A stretch of DNA of 64,000 nt from contig NZ_JABWRZ020000001.1 in NCBI RefSeq assembly GCF_014269185.2, positions 3,745,001 through 3,809,000 of the forward strand. Direction: 5' to 3'. The notes below the pieces were generated by a model. That model had not been told where the DNA came from and did not search any database. It worked only from the letters and a program-made list of their open reading frames with translations. This stretch comes from Pseudomonas oryzicola. Lineage in GTDB: Bacteria > Pseudomonadota > Gammaproteobacteria > Pseudomonadales > Pseudomonadaceae. A program made the position numbers and the translations under genes. Below, one piece after another: positions 30,992 to 39,885 of the stretch; position 1 is the stretch's first letter, and every line of letters starts with the position of its first letter.

Positions 30992-31729
30992 ATGAACCCG
31001 ACGCGCTATGCCCGTGTGGCAAAGGACTTGATGCAAGGCATCACCAGCGGCCGTTACCCGGTGGGCAGCCTGCTGCCCACCGAACTCGAGCTGTGCGACC
31101 TGTACGATGTCAGCCGGCACACGGTGCGCACGGCCATCGACCAGTTGCTCGACCAGGGGCTGGTGTCGCGCCGCAAGCGCGTGGGCACCCGGGTCGAGGC
31201 CAGCACCCCGCGTGGCGGCTATACCCAGTCACTGGCCAGCGTGGCGGACCTTGCGCAACTCGGGCAAAACCAGCACCGGCAAATACAGGACGTGCGCCAA
31301 TTCGTCGCCGACCTGAGCGAAGCCGAGCGGTTGGGCCTGGTACCCGGTGAGCATTACCTCTGCGTGTCGAGCGTCCGTGTCGACCGCGTGCACGATAGCT
31401 TGCCGCAGTGCTGGTGCGATGTTTACGTACCGCGAGACTATGCCGAGGTCATTGAACTGGCCCGCGCACACCCTGACCAGGTGATCGCAGGGTTGATCGA
31501 GCAACGCTATGACCGGGCAATCGCGGTGGTCGAGCAACAGGTACGGGCGGTCTTGCTGACAGCGCAAGTCGCCCAGGCGCTGAAGGCTGAAGCAGGTTCC
31601 GCAGCGCTCAAGATCCTCCGTCATTACCGCGAGGAAAACGGCGACCTGATGGCGGTGTCCGAGACGGTGCTTCCGGATGACCGCTTTACCTTGATCAGCC
31701 AGATGCGCCGGGATCGTTCACCGGGTTGA
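30992..31729 (+). CDS. GntR-family regulator with UTRA effector domain (HutC type)
   Basis: This 245-aa protein has an N-terminal GntR winged helix (MNPTRYARVAKDLMQGITSG, then LLPTELELCDLYDVSRHTVR, about residues 1-70). A C-terminal UTRA-type ligand domain (about 90-240) follows. The ATG at 30992 is preceded by AGGGCAAGG. It follows the lysA-like gene by 73 bp on the same strand. Its target and ligand are not evident, and no sugar- or histidine-utilisation genes are adjacent. Control of the neighbouring decarboxylase or of a remote operon is possible. Confidence 0.83.
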   Translation: MNPTRYARVAKDLMQGITSGRYPVGSLLPTELELCDLYDVSRHTVRTAIDQLLDQGLVSRRKRVGTRVEASTPRGGYTQSLASVADLAQLGQNQHRQIQDVRQFVADLSEAERLGLVPGEHYLCVSSVRVDRVHDSLPQCWCDVYVPRDYAEVIELARAHPDQVIAGLIEQRYDRAIAVVEQQVRAVLLTAQVAQALKAEAGSAALKILRHYREENGDLMAVSETVLPDDRFTLISQMRRDRSPG

Positions 31730-31762
31730 ACACCTCTGCAGGTTAACGTGAGACCAACAGGC

Positions 31763-32218
31763 ATGGCAGTAGACAGCACACGAATGCTAACGGTAGGTGA
31801 AGTGGCCAGACGCAGCGGCGTGGCCGTGTCTGCGCTGCATTTCTACGAAACCAAGGGGTTGATCGCCAGCACTCGTACCGCTGGCAATCAGCGCCGCTAT
31901 CCGGCGCTGGTACTGCGTACATTAGCCATCATCAAGGTGGCGCAGCGCACCGGCATTCCCTTGGAGGAAATCAGGCAGGCGTTCAGCCGGTATCCGCCGA
32001 ACAGCAAGCTGACGGCGGCGCAATGGGGGGAAATGTCCACCGCCTGGCGCGAAGACCTGAATGCGCGCATCCGCACGCTGGAAGCGTTGCGCGACAGCCT
32101 GGACAATTGCATTGGTTGCGGTTGCCTGTCACTGGAGGAATGCCCGCTGCGCAACCCTGAGGATGTGTTGGCCAAGCAAGGCACCGGTGGGCGGATCCTG
32201 GAGAGCAAGGCCCGATAA
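31763..32218 (+). CDS. soxR: Redox-sensitive transcriptional activator SoxR
   Basis: This 151-aa MerR-family activator has an N-terminal MerR helix-turn-helix ([20 protein letters not shown]), a dimerisation helix, and the cluster-binding segment [12 protein letters not shown] near residue 118. Its four cysteines ligate the [2Fe-2S] cluster that senses redox-cycling compounds. In Pseudomonas SoxR directly controls efflux and oxygenase genes, and there is no SoxS. I use ATG 31763; a GTG 15 bases upstream is an alternative. A REP pair follows the stop codon. Confidence 0.93.
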   Translation: MAVDSTRMLTVGEVARRSGVAVSALHFYETKGLIASTRTAGNQRRYPALVLRTLAIIKVAQRTGIPLEEIRQAFSRYPPNSKLTAAQWGEMSTAWREDLNARIRTLEALRDSLDNCIGCGCLSLEECPLRNPEDVLAKQGTGGRILESKAR

Positions 32219-32286
32219 GGCATGCGCCCCGACAAGGCGTGCCCGTGAAACAGGCAGCGCGGTGGATGGCACCGGCTGTGCCGGTG

Positions 32287-32366
32287 ATCGCGGATAAATC
32301 CGCTCCTACCAGGTGCAACCTCAACCTCAAGCCGTTCACCCTTGTAGGAGCGGATTCATCCGCGAT
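32287..32366. repeat. Inverted pair of REP elements, GTAGGAGCGGA type
   Basis: ATCGCGGATAAATCCGCTCCTAC (32287-32309) and GTAGGAGCGGATTCATCCGCGAT (32344-32366) are reverse complements apart from one base. A 34-bp spacer separates them. The core differs from the GTGGGAGCGGGT type found after ppsR. A smaller CACCGGC-TGT-GCCGGTG hairpin adjoins on the left. Confidence 0.9.
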
Positions 32367-32402
32367 GCAGGCAACGCGGTTCGCGGCTGAAGCCCGGCCC
32401 CC

Positions 32403-33656
32403 TTACCAGATGGCGATATCGTAGGTCAGGTAAAGGCGATTACTGTCCCGCCCCCGAGCAAAATCCGAACGGTAGACATAATTGCGCAACTTCACCCCCA
32501 GGCCTTTCAACGGCCCGGCCTGCACCACATAGGCAAGCTCGGCGTCACGCTCCCACTCCTTGATCCCCTCGCTACCGGAGCGGCCATTGTCGCCACTCAG
32601 GTAGCGCGTCATGAAGGTCAGCCCGGGCACACCGGCGGCGGCAAAGTTGTAGGCGTAACTGGCCATCCAGGTCTTCTCCTCTTCCTCGATGAACTTGCCG
32701 ATACCGACGTTACTGAACGAATAGACCGTCGCACCACTGATATACGGCAACCCCGCTTCGCCATCGAGCACCTGGTAGCCAGCACCAACGGTATGGCCAG
32801 AATGGGCATAGGCCAGTTGCCCGCTGAACATGTCGTTGTCGATGGCGCCACCGTAGGCCGCCCCGCTGTCGCGGCTCTTGAAATAGCGCAGGTCGGTAGT
32901 CAGGACGCCGCCAGCCAGCGGCAGGTCATGGACCACCCCGGCGAAATCCTGGCGATAGAAATGCTCGAGCTGGCCATGGTAGTAGCTCAGGCGCAACTGT
33001 TTGTTCACGGCATAATCGGCACCGGCAAAATTGAAGTCACCCGACTTGTCGCCGCCATAGCCATCCAGGTAAAGGCCGGTGCTGTCGGAGGAGTCACGCT
33101 GCTTGAAGCGGTCCAGGTGGCCAGCCGTCAAGGCCAGCCCGTCAATGTCGGTGCTGGTGAGCTGCGTGCCCTGGTAGGTCTGCGGCAACAACCGCGCATC
33201 GTTGTACACCAGCAGCGGTGTCTTCGGCAGCAAGGTGCCGTGCTTGACCACGGTCTGGCCCAGGCGTGCCTTGGCCGTCACCCCAGCGCTGGCGAACTCG
33301 TCCGCAGCGCGGCCATCATCATGCACCGGCAGCAGCCCCGTGCCACTGCGCCCACGACCGGAGTCGAGGCGTACCCCCCACAGGCCAAGCGCATCCAGCC
33401 CCACGCCCAGCGTGCCGTTGGTAAAGCCCGACTGGTAGTCGAGCAGGAAGCCCTGTGCCCACTCCACCCGCTCGCTCTTGGCATTGGCCGCGGCTCGGGC
33501 GCTCATGCCCTGCTCGTCACGGAAATTCTCGTTGAAATAGACATTGCGCAGTTGCAGCTTGAGCTTGCTGTCATCGACGAAACCAGCGGCGCCGGCAACA
33601 GGCAGCCAGCCGCACAGCAGGCCACAGGTGGCCCCACGGAACACAGCTCGGGACAT
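32403..33656 (-). CDS. OprD-family outer-membrane porin
   Basis: This 417-aa protein has a signal peptide (MSRAVFRGATCGLLCGWLPVAGAAG) and OprD-family features. These are the opening DDSKLKLQLRNVYFNENFRD, the repeated beta-strand pattern, and the C-terminal strand ending in RLYLTYDIAIW. OprD-type channels let specific small carboxylates or basic amino acids cross the outer membrane. It is the last gene of a same-strand run of isomerase, DctA and CitMHS genes. A tri- or dicarboxylate substrate is therefore likely, like OpdH of P. aeruginosa. ATG 33656 was chosen; a longer frame would add 46 non-homologous residues. The exact substrate is not known. Confidence 0.87.
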   Translation of the reverse strand: MSRAVFRGATCGLLCGWLPVAGAAGFVDDSKLKLQLRNVYFNENFRDEQGMSARAAANAKSERVEWAQGFLLDYQSGFTNGTLGVGLDALGLWGVRLDSGRGRSGTGLLPVHDDGRAADEFASAGVTAKARLGQTVVKHGTLLPKTPLLVYNDARLLPQTYQGTQLTSTDIDGLALTAGHLDRFKQRDSSDSTGLYLDGYGGDKSGDFNFAGADYAVNKQLRLSYYHGQLEHFYRQDFAGVVHDLPLAGGVLTTDLRYFKSRDSGAAYGGAIDNDMFSGQLAYAHSGHTVGAGYQVLDGEAGLPYISGATVYSFSNVGIGKFIEEEEKTWMASYAYNFAAAGVPGLTFMTRYLSGDNGRSGSEGIKEWERDAELAYVVQAGPLKGLGVKLRNYVYRSDFARGRDSNRLYLTYDIAIW

Positions 33657-33721
33657 GATCGGTACTCTGTTGTTGTTTTCAGAATGAGTAGTGGCGGGCG
33701 CCTGACAGCGCCCGGTAACGC

Positions 33722-35026
33722 TTAGACGAAGAAGGACAAGGCCCCGGTGAGCAAAGCCAGCGCGGTGATGACCAGCGAGGTGAGTACTGCCCATTTCACC
33801 GTGGCTTTCTGGAAGTCGCCGATATCCCGGTCGACCATGCCCACCAACAGCAGGGTCGATGCGACCAGGGGGCTCATCAGGTGCACCGGCTGACCCAGCA
33901 CCGAGGCGCGGGCGATTTCCACCGGGTCGATGCCATAGGCTGCCGCAGCATTGGCCAGGATCGGCACTACGCCGAAGTAGTAGGCATCGTTGGACAGCAC
34001 GAAGGTCAGCGGCATGCTGGTCAGCGCCACCACCAGCGGGAACCAGTGGCTCCAGGCTTCGGGAATCCAGTCCACCAGGGTTTGCGCCAGGGCATCGACC
34101 ATCTTGGTGCCGGAGAAAATTCCGGCGAAGATGCCCGCCGCGAACACCAGCAGCACCACGGTCATCGCATTGCCCGAATGGGCGAGGATGCGCTCTTTCT
34201 GCAGCTCCAGCTGCGGGTAGTTGATCATCAGCGCGGCGACGAAACCGATCATGAACAGGATGGCGGCGTGCATCAGCCCCAGCACCAGGGCGGTCATCAC
34301 GGCAATCACCAGCACCAGGTTCACATAGGCAAGGCGCGGGCGCTTGTGCGGGCTATCGCCGAGGATTTCCTTGATGTAGCAGTTGCCACCACCGGACTCC
34401 AGCGCGATGTTGCCGATACGCCGGCGTTCGGCGCGGCCCAGCAGGAAGGCGGTGAACACCACCCAGGCGGCGCCACCGATGACGGTGGGCAACATCGGGA
34501 TGAAGTATTCGGTGGCATCCAGCCCCAGCGCGGCAATGGCACGCGTGGCCGGGCCGCCCCAGGGGCTCATGCCGCTCATGATGCTCAGCGACAGCATCGA
34601 CACCGTGGCCAGGATCATCGGGTTCATGCCGATCCGCTTGTACAGCGGCAGCATGGCGGCACAGGTGATCATGTAGGTGGTGGTGCCATCACCGTCCAGT
34701 GCCACCAGCAGCGACAGCAGTGCGGTGCCGATGGCGATCTTGACCGGGTCACCGTTCACCCGCTTGAGGATCTTGCGGATCAGCGGGTCGAACAGGCCGG
34801 CGTCGATCATCAGGCCGAAAAACAGGATCGCGAACAGCAGCAACGCAGCGGACGGTGCGACCATTTTCAGCCCGTCGAGCATCATCTTGCCCAGCTCGGG
34901 CGCAAAGCCGCCGATCAGGGCGAAGACGATCGGAACGACGGTCAGTGCAACGATCGGCGACAGGCGTTTACTCATGATCAGGTAGGTGAAGGTCACCACC
35001 ATGATCAGGCCCAGAAGTGCAAGCAT
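33722..35026 (-). CDS. CitMHS-family citrate/tricarboxylate:cation transporter
   Basis: This 434-aa inner-membrane protein has about eleven or twelve hydrophobic segments. Features of the CitMHS family include the LVALDGDGTTTYMITCAAMLPLYKR segment and SIMSGMSPWGGPATRAIAALGL. Characterised members take up citrate as a complex with Mg or Ca. The gene lies 65 bp upstream of the OprD-type porin and 117 bp downstream of dctA, all on the minus strand. Together with the tcuAB genes nearby it is a good candidate for uptake of tricarballylate, citrate or aconitate. The Salmonella tricarballylate carrier TcuC belongs to another family. Confidence 0.88.
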   Translation of the reverse strand: MLALLGLIMVVTFTYLIMSKRLSPIVALTVVPIVFALIGGFAPELGKMMLDGLKMVAPSAALLLFAILFFGLMIDAGLFDPLIRKILKRVNGDPVKIAIGTALLSLLVALDGDGTTTYMITCAAMLPLYKRIGMNPMILATVSMLSLSIMSGMSPWGGPATRAIAALGLDATEYFIPMLPTVIGGAAWVVFTAFLLGRAERRRIGNIALESGGGNCYIKEILGDSPHKRPRLAYVNLVLVIAVMTALVLGLMHAAILFMIGFVAALMINYPQLELQKERILAHSGNAMTVVLLVFAAGIFAGIFSGTKMVDALAQTLVDWIPEAWSHWFPLVVALTSMPLTFVLSNDAYYFGVVPILANAAAAYGIDPVEIARASVLGQPVHLMSPLVASTLLLVGMVDRDIGDFQKATVKWAVLTSLVITALALLTGALSFFV

Positions 35027-35085
35027 GGTTTGTTCTCTTGTTGTTATTTTCCAGTGTGGCCGAGCGCAGCGCAGACGGCCCCCTA

Positions 35086-35110
35086 CCCCACCCGGCCAAA
35101 GCGGGTGGGG
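35086..35110 (-). terminator. Hairpin between dctA and the CitMHS gene
   Basis: CCCCACCCG (35086-35094) pairs perfectly with CGGGTGGGG (35102-35110) across a 7-nt loop. No T-tract follows, so it may be an mRNA-processing or partial-attenuation hairpin inside the operon, not a full terminator. Confidence 0.45.
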
Positions 35111-35143
35111 GGATTGGTCGACAAAGGTTCAGGGCACCGCGGT

Positions 35144-36451
35144 TCAGCCGTGACGACGCGGCTCGACGGTCCATTCAGGTGTTTGCGCAACCGGACTGGC
35201 CGGCGCTTCGCCATTCAGGCGGCGCTGCAGGGTCTCGCGGTCACAGGCGTTTTCCGACAGCGACACCACCACCGTTGCCACCGCGTTGCTGGCAAGGCTG
35301 GTCAGGGCACGGGCTTCCGACATGAAGCGGTCGATGCCGATCAGCAGGGCCAGGCCGGCCAGGGGGATGTCATGGATCACGGTCAGGGTCGAAGCCAGCG
35401 CCACGAAGCCGCTGCCGGTCACGCCTGCGGCGCCCTTGGACGACAGCAGCATGATCGCCAGCATGGTGACCACCTGGCCCAGGCTCAGGTCGATGTTGCA
35501 GGCCTGGGCGATGAACACCGCGGCCAGTGACAGGTAGATGGCGGTCCCGTCCAGGTTGAACGAGTAGCCGGTGGGCAACACCAGGCCGACCACGCCCTTC
35601 TTGCAGCCCAGTTTCTCCAGTTTCTCGAGCATGCGCGGCAACACCGGCTCGGTCGAGGACGTGCCCAGCACTACCAGGAACTCTTCGCGGAAGTAGCGCA
35701 GCAGCTTCCACAGGCTGAAGCCATGGGCACGGCAGATGCCCCCCAGCACCACCAGGACGAAGAATGCGCAGGCGATGTACAGCGTACCCACCAGCTTGGC
35801 CAGCGAACCGAGCGAGGTGATGCCGTACTGGCCAACGGTGAACGCCAGCGCACCGAAGGCACCGACCGGGGCGAAACGCATCAGGTAGCCGAAGATACGG
35901 AACACCATGGTCGATGCCGACTCCAGCACATCCAGTACCGGCTTGCCCTTCTCGCCCATCGACGACAGGGCGAAACCGCTGAGCACGGCAATGAACAGCA
36001 CCGGCAGCACCTCACCCTTGTTGAACGCACCGATGAAGGTGTCCGGGATGATGTGCATGAAGAAGTCCACCACGCTCAGCTTGGCAGCCGACGCGGTGTA
36101 CTGGCTGAGGCCGGCGGTGCTCAGGGTGGCCGGGTCGATGTTCATGCCGACGCCGGGCTTGAACAGGTACACCGCCGCCAGGCCGATCACCAGGCTGACC
36201 ACGGTCAGGCCCAGGAACAGCAGCAGGGTCTTGCTCATCAGGCGCCCCAGGGAGCGCTTGTCGGTCATGCCGGCGATGCCGGTGACGATGGTGCAGAACA
36301 CCACCGGGGCGATCATCATCTTGATCAGTTTGATGAACGCATCACCCAGCGGCTTCAGGGCCACCGCCTGTTGCGCCCAGAAATGGCCGACCACCACGCC
36401 CAGCAGGACGGCGCAGAGGATCTGGAAGTACAGCGATTTGGCGAGTTTCAT
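35144..36451 (-). CDS. dctA: C4-dicarboxylate transporter DctA (DAACS family)
   Basis: This 435-aa secondary carrier of the dicarboxylate/amino acid:cation symporter family imports succinate, fumarate, malate and sometimes orotate. Diagnostic segments are LIKMMIAPVVFCTIVTGIAGM, the serine-rich hairpin region GTSSTEPVLPRMLEKLEKLG, and GYSFNLDGTAIYLSLAA. The N-terminus MKLAKSLYFQILCAVLLGV fits full-length DctA. It lies 72 bp downstream of the isomerase gene. A pseudomonad may hold several DctA paralogues. Its place here suggests one recruited to this locus, possibly for C4 or C6 acids. Confidence 0.92.
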   Translation of the reverse strand: MKLAKSLYFQILCAVLLGVVVGHFWAQQAVALKPLGDAFIKLIKMMIAPVVFCTIVTGIAGMTDKRSLGRLMSKTLLLFLGLTVVSLVIGLAAVYLFKPGVGMNIDPATLSTAGLSQYTASAAKLSVVDFFMHIIPDTFIGAFNKGEVLPVLFIAVLSGFALSSMGEKGKPVLDVLESASTMVFRIFGYLMRFAPVGAFGALAFTVGQYGITSLGSLAKLVGTLYIACAFFVLVVLGGICRAHGFSLWKLLRYFREEFLVVLGTSSTEPVLPRMLEKLEKLGCKKGVVGLVLPTGYSFNLDGTAIYLSLAAVFIAQACNIDLSLGQVVTMLAIMLLSSKGAAGVTGSGFVALASTLTVIHDIPLAGLALLIGIDRFMSEARALTSLASNAVATVVVSLSENACDRETLQRRLNGEAPASPVAQTPEWTVEPRRHG

Positions 36452-36523
36452 GTGGCATCACCCATTGTTGAAATTGTGCGGATGCGCTTGTTGCGAATGT
36501 GCAGGTCTGGATAACGCCTGGGC

Positions 36524-37603
36524 TTACCCCGCCAACCTGCGGAATGTAGGGGCGTAGACGAACCCTGAGAAGAGCCGCCGGGCGGTTCGCACCACCGAGG
36601 CCTGGATCGTCTTGCCATCGGCGCCGCTGCGCGACAGCGCGACATCGATGCCACCGCTCGGGTGTTCCAGGCGCACCTCGGTGAGTTGCCCGGCGCCCTC
36701 GCCCAGCAAGTCGCCGATCACCGTACCGGGGCTGACGCAGGCAGTCGCCAGCCCTACCGCGCCGGTGATGGCCAGGGCGCGATGGCAGTTGTGCGGCATG
36801 AAGTAGCGAACCTGCACGGTGCCGTCGTAGCGTGGTTTGGACACCAGCACCGGCTTGGGAATGACCATGCCACTGACATCACCCAGGCCCATGGCCTTGC
36901 CGGCCTTCAGGCGCAACGCCTCGAGGCGTGCGAGCAGCGCACCGTTGGCGTCGAGTTCGGCCGGGGTTTCCGAGCCGCTGACCCCCAGTTCGCTGGCTTG
37001 CACCACCATCATCGGCATGGCCATGTCGATGCAGGTGACGGGCACACCGTCGATCACGTCCTTGGCCTGGCCGGTGGGGAACAGCTTGCCGGTCTTGCTG
37101 CCGACCGCGTCGAGGAAGGTCAGGTGCACCGGGGCGGCAGTGCCCGGTACGCCATCGATCGCCGTGCGGCCTTCGTAGCGCACGATACCGCCGGGGGTTT
37201 CCACCAGCGAATTGACGAAGGTACCGGTGTTGAGGTTGCGAATACGCACCAGCGTCTTGCCGTCCTGGCCTTTGACCAGGCCTTGCTCGATGGCGAACGG
37301 CCCCACGGCACACAGCATGTTGCCGCAGTTGGGGGCAGTGTCGACCCGGCGCTGGGCGACCATGACCTGGACGAACAGGTAGTCGACGTCGGCGTCGGCA
37401 TGCAACGACGGGCTGATGATGGCGACCTTGCTGGTCTGCGGGCTGCCGCCACCGATGCCGTCGATTTCCAGTTCGTGACCGGAGCCCATCAGGTTGATCA
37501 GCAATTCGTCGCGCTCGACCACATTGGCAGGCAGGTCCCAGGCGTGAAAGAACGGCCCCTTGGAGGTGCCGCCGCGCATGAGTACGCAAGGAATTCGTTG
37601 CAT
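36524..37603 (-). CDS. PrpF/GalD-family isomerase (aconitate isomerase or 4-oxalomesaconate tautomerase type)
   Basis: This 359-aa protein of the PrpF/DapF-like fold has the family start RIPCVLMRGGTSKGPFF, then EIDGIGGGSPQTSKVAI, NCGNMLCAVGPFA and the C-terminal LEHPSGGIDVALS. The cysteine in APNCGNM is the usual catalytic residue. Family members isomerise 4-oxalomesaconate (GalD, gallate pathway) or act on trans-aconitate and 2-methylaconitate (PrpF). No gallate genes or prpBCD adjoin. Given the tcuAB genes and carboxylate carriers nearby, interconversion of aconitate isomers is the more attractive reading, but this is inference. ATG 37603 was chosen by homology. It is the first gene of the minus-strand run and divergent from a LysR regulator. 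Confidence 0.82.
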   Translation of the reverse strand: MQRIPCVLMRGGTSKGPFFHAWDLPANVVERDELLINLMGSGHELEIDGIGGGSPQTSKVAIISPSLHADADVDYLFVQVMVAQRRVDTAPNCGNMLCAVGPFAIEQGLVKGQDGKTLVRIRNLNTGTFVNSLVETPGGIVRYEGRTAIDGVPGTAAPVHLTFLDAVGSKTGKLFPTGQAKDVIDGVPVTCIDMAMPMMVVQASELGVSGSETPAELDANGALLARLEALRLKAGKAMGLGDVSGMVIPKPVLVSKPRYDGTVQVRYFMPHNCHRALAITGAVGLATACVSPGTVIGDLLGEGAGQLTEVRLEHPSGGIDVALSRSGADGKTIQASVVRTARRLFSGFVYAPTFRRLAG

Positions 37604-37749
37604 GATTTCGCACTCTTGTTGATCAATGGACATCATTGATGCTGTGAACAAAAGAGTGACAGGGATGGATAAATCAATCCAATGCAAATATCGTAGTCAT
37701 TATTGCTTTTCACAAAACAATCCTCCGTCGTACGGGCTGTGGTTTATTT
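37604..37749. promoter_or_regulatory. Divergent promoter region of the isomerase-transporter operon and its LysR gene
   Basis: This 146-bp AT-richer gap separates two divergent starts. It includes an interrupted dyad GGAT-N6-ATCC (37667-37680) and AT-rich blocks on both sides. This is the usual place for LysR-type binding sites. No site can be assigned with certainty. Confidence 0.5.
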
Positions 37750-38643
37750 ATGGAATATGAGCTGCAAGACATCCGATCTTTCGTGAAAATCGCCGAACTC
37801 GGCAGCTTCCATGAAGCCGCCGAAGCACTGCACTTGTCGCAACCGGCCCTGAGTCGGCGGATCAAGAAGCTGGAAGAAGGCCTGGGTACATCGTTGCTGG
37901 AACGCACCACCCGTCGGGTCAGCCTGACCAGTGTCGGGCGCGACTTCCTGCCCAAGGCCAGGCGGCTGCTGGATGATTTCGAGGACTCGATCCTCAGCAT
38001 CCGCGAGCTGGCTGAGCGCCAGACCGGCCAGGTCACCCTCGCCTGCATTCCCACGGCCGCGTTCTACTTCCTGCCGTCGGTGATTCGCGACTACAACGAG
38101 CAGTACCCGAAAATCCGTATCCGCCTGCTCGACCTCAGCGCCAATGATGGGCTGGAAGCCGTGCTGCGCGGCGAAGCCGACTTCGGCATCAACATGATGA
38201 GCGGGCAACACCCGGACATCGAATTCGTCTCGCTGGTGCAGGAGCACTTTGTCCTGGCCTGCCGGCGTGACCACAAACTGGCGGGGCGTGAGGCCGTTAC
38301 CTGGACCGAGCTTGCCGACTACCGGCTGATTGGCGTCGGCCGCCTGAGCGGCAACCGCATGCTGCTCGACCACGCCCTCTCCGGCCTCAACCTGCGCCCC
38401 AAGTGGTTCTACGAGGTGCAGCACCTGTCCACCTCGCTGGGGATGGTCGAGGCCGGGCTGGGGGTATCCGCCATGCCCAGCCTGGCCATGCCCAGCGCCG
38501 ACCATCCGACGCTGGTCAGCGTGCCGCTGATCGAACCCCAGGTAACGCGCACCCTGGGCCTGGTGTACCGGCGCGGGGCGTCGCTGTCGCCTGCCGCGGA
38601 AAAGTTCGTTTCGATCCTCCTGGAAAAGTGGCCCAACCGCTGA
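37750..38643 (+). CDS. LysR-family regulator of the carboxylate locus
   Basis: This 297-aa LysR protein has an N-terminal helix-turn-helix (LQDIRSFVKIAELGSFHEAAEALHLS, SQPALSRRIKKLEEGLG) and an effector-binding domain (about 90-290). It is related to the subgroup that controls aromatic and organic-acid pathways. It is divergently arranged with the PrpF/GalD-like gene and converges with tcuB. It probably activates the isomerase-dctA-CitMHS-porin run in response to the substrate or an intermediate. This is a second LysR protein, distinct from the tcuR-like one further right. Confidence 0.87.
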   Translation: MEYELQDIRSFVKIAELGSFHEAAEALHLSQPALSRRIKKLEEGLGTSLLERTTRRVSLTSVGRDFLPKARRLLDDFEDSILSIRELAERQTGQVTLACIPTAAFYFLPSVIRDYNEQYPKIRIRLLDLSANDGLEAVLRGEADFGINMMSGQHPDIEFVSLVQEHFVLACRRDHKLAGREAVTWTELADYRLIGVGRLSGNRMLLDHALSGLNLRPKWFYEVQHLSTSLGMVEAGLGVSAMPSLAMPSADHPTLVSVPLIEPQVTRTLGLVYRRGASLSPAAEKFVSILLEKWPNR

Positions 38644-38703
38644 ACGAGGGCGGCCACCAGGCCGATGCCCGACCCGGAAAAACACCAGCGTCGTGCCCAT
38701 GCT

Positions 38704-39885
38704 TCAGTCCCCACCCAGGCCATGCGGGTCGGGCCGGCGTTTCTCGATGGCGAACTTCAGCAACGCGGCGCTGCGGAACAGGCCGTGGGCGAACTTGCCG
38801 TACGGCAGCGTGAGGAACAGCGCCATCACCGTGCCCAGGTGGATGGCCAGCAGAATGGCCATGGCCCCGCTGTCACGCAGCGCCAGCAGTGCCAGCCCGG
38901 TGACGCTGACCAGCAACAGCAGCAGGATGAAGGCCCGGTCCATCGGCCTTTGCCGAGCATCGCCGTGCTCCGGCGCCCGGCGCAGGTTCAGCGCCAGCAG
39001 CCCGACCGGGCCGATAACCAGGCCAGCCCCACCGACCGTGCCCAGCAGCACCGGCAGGCTCAGCACCGGGTAAGGCGCTGCCAGGCCGAGCAGGTAGTGA
39101 TAACCGGTGGCGACCAGCGTGGCCGCGAAGCACAGCAGGAAGCCGTAGAAGGTCAGATGATGGAAGCGCCGACGCCAGAGCGTGTAGCGATCATCCTCAT
39201 TGTTGCACCCCTGGCCATGCCCTCCGTCGAGGTACTTGAGTGTCAGTACTGCCGCCGATGCCTCGAACACAGCGCCATCGGCCGGCGCTGCCTGGCGCTC
39301 GGCGGGCGAAACCTGGCGCCAGAAGCGCCGCACCGCCACCGCCAGCGCCACACCGGCAAGGCTGAAGACGCTACCGAACAACAGCGCCAGGGTGTTGTGC
39401 GGGAACACCGCATAGAAGTCACCCGCCAGCCGACCCGGCAGCAAGGTGCCATTGACCGCCAGGGCCAGCAGCAAGAACAGCGACAGTGCCACGGCCAGCG
39501 CGCCGGCGACATAGGCGCCATTGTGCCGGTACAACCGGCCGAACGCCGCCGGCCAGGCATAGTCGGCATAGGTCTGGCCGCGCACCTTGGCCATGGCCTG
39601 TGGCACGTTGACGGCGAACTCATGGGGCGCGGCGTACTGGCAGGCGTGCAGGCAGGCACCGCAGTTGTGGCACAGGTTGGCCAGGTAATGAATATCGGCC
39701 TTGCCGAAGTTCAGCCGGCGGGTCATCGCCGGGAACACGGCGCAAAACCCTTCACAATAGCGACAGGCGTTGCAGATGCTCATCTGCCGCTGCACTTCCT
39801 GTTCGTCCAGATTCAGCAACGGGATCAGTTCGGCGCCGCTTGCGGCAGGCTGGTACTGGCGGGGTTCAGGCAGTTGCGCGGTCAT
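38704..39885 (-). CDS. tcuB: TcuB: Fe-S/heme membrane protein of tricarballylate oxidation
   Basis: This 393-aa protein has two N-terminal cysteine clusters ([11 protein letters not shown] near residue 38 and [11 protein letters not shown] near residue 70), of the type that bind [4Fe-4S] centres. About six membrane helices with several histidines follow, suggesting a cytochrome-b-like part. In Salmonella, TcuB reoxidises the FAD of TcuA and delivers electrons to the quinone pool. The start ATG 39885 overlaps the tcuA stop by 20 bases, indicating translational coupling. The longest frame would add 32 residues from inside tcuA and is rejected. The gene is convergent with the LysR gene. Confidence 0.92.
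   Translation of the reverse strand: MTAQLPEPRQYQPAASGAELIPLLNLDEQEVQRQMSICNACRYCEGFCAVFPAMTRRLNFGKADIHYLANLCHNCGACLHACQYAAPHEFAVNVPQAMAKVRGQTYADYAWPAAFGRLYRHNGAYVAGALAVALSLFLLLALAVNGTLLPGRLAGDFYAVFPHNTLALLFGSVFSLAGVALAVAVRRFWRQVSPAERQAAPADGAVFEASAAVLTLKYLDGGHGQGCNNEDDRYTLWRRRFHHLTFYGFLLCFAATLVATGYHYLLGLAAPYPVLSLPVLLGTVGGAGLVIGPVGLLALNLRRAPEHGDARQRPMDRAFILLLLLVSVTGLALLALRDSGAMAILLAIHLGTVMALFLTLPYGKFAHGLFRSAALLKFAIEKRRPDPHGLGGD

Noticed and set aside
37604-37687. Longer N-terminus for the PrpF/GalD-like protein
   Set aside because: The extra 28 residues come from the divergent promoter region and do not resemble the family; the ATG at 37603 matches the usual RIPCVLMRGGTSKG start.
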